Assembly (NCBI GenBank): GCA_020205615.1
Contig: CM035170.1
Span: 59,199,322 to 59,263,321 of the forward strand
DNA length: 64,000 bases
Source: Panax quinquefolius
Taxonomy: Eukaryota > Streptophyta > Magnoliopsida > Apiales > Araliaceae
Direction of reading: 5' to 3'
In this document: piece after piece, positions 57,340 to 64,000 of the stretch
Layout: each line of letters opens with the position of its first letter
Numbering within the stretch: the stretch's first letter is position 1
Notes under the pieces: model-generated
Told to the model about the DNA's origin: nothing
The model's input: only the letters and a program-made list of their open reading frames with translations
The model's database searches: none
Position numbers and translations under genes: made by a program

Positions 57340-57900
57340 CTCAATAAACACCTTTTGCTAAGTAGGATTATAGAACATTTACCCTAAACTTATTTTAGGA
57401 TGTCCCACAAATCTGTATTTTTCAAATCTTGTCCCAAGCTTATCCTTTGAAACCGTTTCACATAAGTTGGACAACCCCTTATCTTAACATACTTAAGATT
57501 AGGAATCCTCCCTGTCCATAACTTTTATGGAGTCTTGGGGCCGGATTTTGAGGTTACCTTTTTGTATATATGTAGCCATTTCTAGGACATGACCATAGAG
57601 GGATACTGGAATGTCGGTAAAATCATTATGGACCGTACCATGTCCAATAAGGTATGATTTTCCCATTCGGATACATCAATCAATTATTAAGTGTCAAGAT
57701 GTGTCCATTATGAAAAACCATTTGAGATGATCTAGAAACTTATTGCACAAGTATTTATTCCTTGATCTAATCAAAGAATCTTAATACTTTGTCAATTTGT
57801 TTCACTTCAATTTCTTTGAACCTTTCAAATAATTCACACTTGTATTCAACAAATGCATACATTCAACTCTTTGAATGATCATCTCATTTTCTTATACTAA
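57340..57900 (-). pseudogene. Copia integrase remnant
   Basis: Minus-strand fragments in shifting frames. About 57800-57860 gives YKCELFERFKEIEVKQ. About 57530-57670 gives MGKSYLIGHGTVHNDF, then PVSLYGHVLEMATYI, parallel to LLDMVRSMM...SFWGHALETAAFTLN in the better copia at 20000. About 57350-57530 gives fragments of the GC(P/E).Y.KR block. Several stops and frameshifts; no catalytic triad can be confirmed. Confidence 0.75.
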
Positions 57901-58204
57901 TTTGTTCAATATGCAAAATTATTTTCATGTAAGTCAAGTATACTAAATTTATTAAGTAATATTCGAGTTCTATACAAAACATTATTATTATAAATAGAAC
58001 AACAATTGTTCTTAATTATAATACCAAAGATTTCATTGTCCAATCAATAAAATGGAAATAAAATTTTAACAAGAACTGGAATACAATAACAACTTATTGA
58101 CTTAATAGATTTGCCCGTAGGCATTTCTAAACTATAAGTTTCTATGGCTAATATGGCAACCTTTGCTACATTTCCCTTTACGTAGGATTACTTATATTTG
58201 TTTA

Positions 58205-58310
58205 GCTTTCCATACCTTGGTCCTTCATAAATCTATATTTATGATAACCAAAGTCGGTATCCAATACCCAAGTAGAACCTTGACTTAAAGAAAAATTTAT
58301 TTCAATCATG
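58205..58310 (-). pseudogene. Copia protease remnant
   Basis: Minus strand reads MIEINFSLSQGSTWVLDT, then DFGYHKYRFMKDQ. The pattern is the copia protease start, but the active site DTG appears as DTD, which would inactivate it. Confidence 0.7.
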
Positions 58311-58329
58311 AACAAAAATTGTATTATGG

Positions 58330-59105
58330 CAAAAACTTCACTAAGCTTCTTTGGTTAGCCTCTGCAAAGATGCTTCTCATGATTTCTTTCGGTGTCCGGG
58401 CTTATTGCGGTGGAAGCAAACTCCTTTCTTATCCAGTGTCGGTTTTGTTCTTATTATCCTTTGTTTATGCCTTTCTATTTACCTTCTTTGAATCGTTCTT
58501 CTTTTCAAAAGATCCTTTGGCCCCTACTAGTAAGACTCGGTCTTTCTTGGTTGGAAAGTGACTCTCAACATTTTTCAACATGATAAGCAAATCAGCGAGG
58601 CTGGTATCTAGCTTGTTCATATGAAAAATTCACAACAATTGTGAAAAGAGTCCGGGAGTAAGTGCAAGATCAAATCTTGGCTCAACTCTCCATCCATGAC
58701 AAATCTCGTTGTCCTAATTGTTCAATCAAATTGATCATCATTAGGACATGTGTCTGTACAGTAGTGTCTTCGGTCATTCTAGATCGGAAGAGCTCCTTAG
58801 ATATCTGATATCTATTAGTCCTACTTTCCTCACCATCAACTACTTGACGTGTAGAAATATAGTAGGAGCATCCATAGTTTCATGCTGACGCTGAAGCTCG
58901 TTACTCATGGATGCGAGCATGATGCATTGAGCCAACTGTGCATCATCTTGCTACTTTTTAAAAGTAGTAATCTCTTCCTCAGAGGCATTGTCAGCAACCA
59001 TTGCAAGGATAGGCGTATTAAGGACATAAGATAGCTTTTCAAATTTGTGAGAACTATTCTCAATTTCCTTAACCAATCATTTAATACGGTTTGGTTAAAT
59101 AACAT
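58330..59105 (-). pseudogene. Copia Gag remnant
   Basis: Minus strand, several frames. Near 59070 it gives LRKLRIVLTNLKSYL. At 58868-58975 it has DDAQLAQCIMLASMSNEL followed by QRQHETMDA. At 58640-58780 it has QTHVLMMINLIEQLGQ and LFTIVVNFSYEQ. Near 58400 a degenerate CCHC box (CFHRNKPGHRKKS) occurs. Together these cover the Ty1/copia Gag core and zinc knuckle. Stops and frameshifts break it throughout, so it is not functional. The plus-strand frames at 58319-58583 are its antisense. Confidence 0.8.
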
Positions 59106-60889
59106 CTAATATGTTTCATGATGATAGTAATTTAGACATTGTAAAATTCTGTAAATGAATTTGTAATTAACAACATTTTAACATACATTCTTTTATTAAT
59201 TACCAAAATAATTTAGGTCTTGTTTTAAATTGGTATCTCCCACTATTTTCTTCAAACTATATTACCCTCAATATATATAGTTCGCAAAAATCTAATTAAA
59301 GATCTCGCTAGTGAGAATAAGGATCTCATTTCAAATGTATATAGCCTTGTGGTGACACAACAAACTATATATAAATAAATAGGTAGACAACTCTTGTCAA
59401 TTACATCAACTATGCAACTCCTTGTATTTTTGCCTCTTAGATTATTTTGATCAAGTGGTGGCACATCCGAATCAAAATTATCCAAGTTAAGTCCAACCTA
59501 GCACTCCATATATTCAAAAAAGAAAAATATCATCCTTATGGTGACACAACAAAATAATATTGTTCAATTTTCTTTATAAGCATCAAATTTGATAAATTAA
59601 CATCTTAAATACTTAATACTTGCCTTGTGGTGACACAACAAACTCATATTAAATATTTAATACTCTATTAATTTTATCATGTTAGAAAGGCGACGCTCGA
59701 TATTCCAAATATCTTTGAACGTTTAGGAATTAATATAAAAAAAATTTGAGGATTTATTATTAAATGTCTCATCTTGTTTAAGCGCATACGTACGCATATA
59801 TATATAAAATACGTCATATTTAATTAACATGCGAAGCATGTTTGCATAATATATAATATATATAGTATAAGCATGCACATATAGAATACTATATTCTACG
59901 GATTGATTATGGACTTTTATTCTAGTTTGGTTCACTAGAGCCACCAAGTGAACCAAAAGGTCAAACCCTAGGGGTGCAAGAAATAGTATTTAAATATAAC
60001 TATTACATTTAAACCCTGCTCCATTACAAACGGGTCTTCAAGCGCCCTTGCTCCTTGATCTCCAATTTTCAAAATTAATTCTAACTATTCCTATTACAAA
60101 ACTAATTAAAATAAATAGAAACCTTGATCGTGATCGAGGGGAAGTACATAGGAGGAGATAGAATTTACATTCGGAAAAATTAGAGAAGGCGAGTCACGTA
60201 ACCCATTTAATAAAACTCATACATTCATGCATCCAACTAAAATAAAATCCAATCACATTGGTCAATAGTCCATAATCAATCTCATTTATTATCATACACA
60301 TCACCATATGCATCAATAAATAACATTCATCTCATGAATAATAAACATTCAATATATATATTGATATCATTTAATGGGCAAATTTAGTTAGTATAAAATC
60401 TAATTTTGAATCAAAATAAACTCTTTTATTTTAATCTAAATTTAAATAAAAATAAACCTCTTTTATTTTAATTTATCCAATTTTGAATAAAATAAACTAT
60501 TTTATTTTAATCAAAATCATTAATCAAAATAAAATCCTTTATTTTAATTAATTATGGAATCCAATTCAAGTAAAAAAACTACTTTATTAAAGGAAACACG
60601 GATTCTCTTTCCATTCACAAATAAACTCTTTTATTTTGAATAATATGAAATCTTATTTCATATCTAAATAAACTCCTTTACTTAAGAAAATATGGAATCT
60701 CTATTTAAATCCAATTAGTTATCATGGAATTCAATTCCAACTCTAATTAGTTAGCATGAAATCTAATTTTAAAATTAAAATAAACTTTTTATTTTAAGAT
60801 TAAAATAAACTTTTATTTTAATTATAAAATAATTAAAAATATTATATATATATATATATATATTAACCGTATATATTTATATCAAATAT

Positions 60890-60935
<46 letters not shown>

Positions 60936-61236
60936 CTAACTTTTGAAACATACACATTAACTTTATATATATAACGTGAATATATGAATATGTCCCGACA
61001 TAATGATTACACTTGATCATTACTACGGTTATTATAATATCTATATAACTATTATATCATAATAATAACATAGGAGCTTTTCTGCGTGAAAATTTACGTA
61101 AAGCTACACGTATTTTTTTTTTGGTTTTTTTTTTTTAAATAAATTTTATACAATAAATTATGCCCAATTAAATTTTTCTAAACACATATCAATATACATA
61201 TCAAATCAAAACAATTAATAATTTGCATAAAGGTTT
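59106..61236 (-). other. Copia 5' leader, no gene seen
   Basis: About 2.1 kb, AT-rich. The phrase ccttgtggtgacacaacaaa occurs at about 59344, 59533 (with ccttatgg) and 59622. Alternating ttttattttaa / aaataaactc words fill 60360-60840. TA runs are at about 60843-60863 and 60894-60931. Confidence 0.6.
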
Positions 61237-61249
61237 GGCTCTGATGCCA
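61237..61249 (-). other. Copia primer binding site
   Basis: Plus strand GGCTCTGATGCCA; the initiator tRNA-Met 3' end is GGCTCTGATACCA, one mismatch. One base from the 5' LTR. Confidence 0.9.
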
Positions 61250-61250
61250 A

Positions 61251-63110
61251 TGTTAGGTTTGTAATATTCATGAACACAATCAAATTGCAAAAATAAGCGG
61301 AAACATGGAAAATCAGAGTTTAAAATTTTTACAAACCATATACCCGGATCACCCTTTATGCACAATTATTAATTAAACGAAAAAGATGAATAAGAAATAT
61401 ACCCTTGAAGATCCGAGCTTCCTCAGGTACAAGTTCACCTCCAATCCTTTTCGCGTTCAACTTGAATCCACCGGGTTTGGTTCCTTCCTTTGATCAACGT
61501 TAGCCACCCAAGTGTTTGGCCTCTAGAGGTGATCCACCAAGGAAGAAGAAGGATTCAAGAAGATGGGTATTTGGCAAAACCCTAGTTTTCCATCTCTATA
61601 GAAAAGGAGCGTTCTCTCCAACCATTGGAATTATCACGTCTTTTTGATATCTGATATAAGACTCCTCTTATAAAGATATCAAGTAACCCTATTAAAATAA
61701 GGTATTATTTAATTAAACCCTTTTAATTAAAGGGGCTCCCTAATCTTATTAGGGATAATTAATTAAACTCCTTTAACTAATTTTCCTTCCTAATCCAATT
61801 AAGAATAAATGAGAGTACTTATATTAAATTAATTCCTAAACACTTTTAGAAATTAAAATAATAATAATAATTGTAATAATATTAATAAGACTCCTCTTAT
61901 TAATTTATATTTAATATTTCTAAAATATTAAATAATAAATATTAAGCTATTTAATTTATTCTATCACCATAGATTAAATTAAATATACATAATATATTAT
62001 TACGATTATGCCATTAACTTCTTAAATAATTATTCTTCCTTTTATTGTGTGACCCTTTAGGTTCTCTATATTAAACCGGGTTGTGAATAAATCAATTAGA
62101 ACAATTCTAATCTTATTTAAATAAATAAATTAAACAATTAATTTATTTAAATAAATAATATTTATTCTATTAATAGGGATAAGTCTCCTAGCGATCGACG
62201 ACTTTCCGGATAATATAGATTTCAACATTAATCATAAAAGAACCTTTGAGTAAATAGTTCTGTGACAATTCAATCCTTCCACCATACAATGTCCCAACTA
62301 AATATAAGACATGGAATTACTTTATCGAGTCTTATTTTATTTAATTATATGTATTTCGACTCTTAAATGCTGCACAACTCCAAATAATGCAAGTTAGAAA
62401 CTCCTTTCTAATTTTATTACGCCTTGGCCAAGGACTCTTTGGGTTGTCATTTATCGAATCACATATGACATTTCTCTTCTTTTAATAGAAGTGGTAGATT
62501 CTTTATTGATCATACATTATCTCCAATGCATAAACTTATTATACCCAAGCATACCCTTTGATATACCCTAAGGGTCTTAAGGAATAAGTCAAGTATAACT
62601 CATCATACACAAGATACTATGATGATCTCAAGTCCAATGATCACTTGTACTACTATCACTACGGGAATTCCTATTGGCCGACAAGTAAAACTCCATTAGG
62701 TATTCCTTAGCGAGCCAATGTTCATGTGAACTTATTCTCTAATAAGCACCTACATACTTGCTTTAGTGTCTCCACAAAATGATCATGAGATCAATCATCC
62801 TCATCCAATGAGCAAATTAACGTATGTACCAATCTATCCGGATTCACTAATCCCCAATTTAGTAATCCAATGATTGGGAACTATTTTAGTTTTAAGCTTT
62901 CTAAGAATTTAGATCTCATTAGAATGATCATCATCATTATTCTAAAAGCATTGCTTAAAACTATGGGTTTATCACATATTATAAAACAACATCATGTAGA
63001 TAATTAAAAGCCTTTAATAAATTAATACTTTTATTAATAAATGAATAAGATTGTTACAAAGTATATGCTTTATCATTAAACATGATTGGCTTGTGTGCAT
63101 ACTACTTTCA
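61251..63110 (-). repeat. Copia 5' LTR
   Basis: 1860 bp, paired with 54299-56157 with small indels only. Confidence 0.92.
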
Positions 63111-63551
63111 AGTTAGTTATACTCAATTATTGTTATATTAATTGATGCATCATATCTCTCATATTATTAATTCAATTATTGCCACAGTATCATCTCATAA
63201 TATGATATATTATTAAATCAATAATTGAGATGGCAAAGTTATTCATATTATTATTTGCAATATTGATAATGTCTAGAAGTTCATCGAGGAGAGTTTGGTC
63301 ACCTAATTGTGCGCCTAATAAGGAGAAATCCTTATCGGAAAGCCCCCTCTTTCTCGGGAACGACCTGGTTGTTAAATATTGTGAGTTATAATATTAATGA
63401 TGAATAAGTTCGTGTTGATTAAAGATGAAATTGATTGTTCCATTGTTTTGGAATTATTAGTGTTAGTAGAAATCGATATTTATTTCGATAATAATTGATG
63501 TCTAGAGGTTATATTGACCAATCGGGTATTCGACGTACTTTTCGTGTCGAA

Positions 63552-63662
63552 GTACTATTCACGGGTTACTATTCACTCTAGTATTGTTCACTCGGGTATG
63601 TGGGACACTTTTCGTGTTGGGGTACTATTCGCGAAGTACTATTAACGGGGTATTCTTCACCC
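63552..63662 (+). repeat. Minisatellite tactattcac, short copy
   Basis: About six units with the core of 52320-52512, here lying upstream of the TATA box rather than downstream of it. Confidence 0.7.
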
Positions 63663-63738
63663 GAAAAATATATTTCTTCTCTGTCCAAATTATTTTTTAG
63701 TACAATATTATTCCATTAGGAGATGTGATAATTTTTCA

Positions 63739-63850
63739 GACCGTTGGTTGAAGTTATAATAGTAAATCAATATGGATCGTTGGTTGAAGATATAATAGTA
63801 AATCAGTATGGACCGTTGCTTTAAGTTTTAATAGTAAATCAATATGGACC
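63739..63850 (+). repeat. 36-base tandem repeat, three units, upstream of the TATA box
   Basis: Starts at 63739, 63775 and 63811, exactly 36 apart: ga(c/t)cgttg, then atagtaaatcaatatg; a fourth partial unit begins at 63847. It ends about 45 bases before the TATA box. Single, diverged units (taaatcaa, ctggaccg) occur at the same place in the LTRs at 12340 and 18780. Confidence 0.85.
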
Positions 63851-63892
63851 GTTCATGAATTAGTTACTATTTAGTCCATTCTCCTATAAATA

Positions 63893-63903
63893 GAAGCTCA
63901 TTC
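63893..63903 (+). promoter_or_regulatory. Family R LTR TATA box
   Basis: CCTATAAATAG followed by AAGCTCATTCC and agagagagaaattatagaga, as in the other copies. Confidence 0.7.
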
Positions 63904-64000
63904 CTTCATTATTTCTTCAATTCACCAAACTCTAGAGAGAGAAATTATAGAGAGAAAGAAGAAGAAGTCTCGCTAACTCACTTTTCCAATATCCGAGTTT

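Larger units (their letters stand above)
54299..63110 (-). mobile_element. Complete but decayed copia element nested in a family R LTR
   Basis: LTRs at 54299-56157 and 61251-63110 (1859 and 1860 bp) with only scattered differences. On the minus strand: 5' LTR, initiator tRNA-Met primer site, long leader, gag, protease, integrase, polypurine tract, 3' LTR. RT and RNase H are not recognisable. Flanks are agtca (54294-54298) and agtta (63111-63115), 4 of 5. The interrupted LTR continues across it, as shown by the intact copy at 51117-51140. Confidence 0.92.
63116..64000 (+). repeat. Family R LTR, second piece, cut by window end
   Basis: Continues from 54298, following the solo LTR text from about 51130 onward to the TATA box and GA-rich leader. 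The rest of the LTR lies beyond the window, so it cannot be said whether this is a solo LTR or an element end. Confidence 0.85.

Noticed and set aside
58319..58583. Plus-strand hydrophobic 80- and 63-codon frames resembling membrane proteins
   Set aside because: They read antisense to the copia gag zinc-knuckle region on the minus strand.
1..64000. tRNA, rRNA or single-copy host genes
   Set aside because: Looked for cloverleaf-like box sequences and for exons with non-transposon protein text; the only tRNA-like words are the short primer sites.

Overview
The window is a block of nested LTR retrotransposons from a flowering plant, probably a eudicot. Every coding stretch I can recognise belongs to a Ty3 (Athila, Tat/Ogre-like, Tekay/Del chromovirus) or a Ty1/copia element. 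I found no host protein gene, tRNA gene or rRNA gene. The setting looks like heterochromatin: elements sit inside elements, LTRs are 1.5-3.2 kb long, solo LTRs are present, and many gag-pol frames are broken by stops that often fit C-to-T decay. I cannot name the species.

Left part (1-25007). A minus-strand Athila element fills 1-8748. Its 3' LTR is cut by the window start. It keeps a tRNA-Asp type primer site, gag, protease and a late ORF, but reverse transcriptase and integrase are missing. Next come a plus-strand Tat/Ogre-like integrase fragment (8749-10007) with its 3' flank, and a decayed minus-strand copia element. That copia has RT at 10416-10626, gag-PR-INT at 19535-21876 and its 5' LTR at 23478-25007. 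It is split inside RT by a complete minus-strand LTR element, here called family R (10632-19491). Family R has about 2.4 kb LTRs and a 4 kb interior with no pol, holding a tandem array and a coiled-coil ORF remnant.

Middle part (25008-50429). An older minus-strand LTR element (called H1: internal leader, primer site and LTR start at 25008-26292) was hit by a plus-strand Tekay-type chromovirus (26293-50429). The Tekay carries an extra coiled-coil ORF upstream of gag, then broken gag, PR, RT, RNase H, INT and chromodomain. Two later insertions sit in it. A non-autonomous LTR element without pol (LARD-like), in the order LTR-interior-LTR-partial interior, lies in the 5' LTR (27507-36624). A 3.2 kb solo LTR with a perfect 5-bp target duplication (39513-42743) lies just behind the gag start codon.

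Right part (50430-64000). The H1 sequence continues in pieces. It is interrupted by a family R solo LTR (50738-53492) with a perfect 5-bp duplication, and ends at a second family R LTR (53911 onward, running off the window). That LTR is split by a complete but decayed minus-strand copia element (54299-63110).

How the parts relate. The Tekay element and the LARD share nearly the same primer site, downstream leader, polypurine tract and a hairpin-bearing module, so the LARD may have been moved by Tekay proteins. The coiled-coil ORF occurs at the same place, just behind the primer site, in both the Tekay and the otherwise protein-poor family R element. This is the strongest candidate here for something undescribed.
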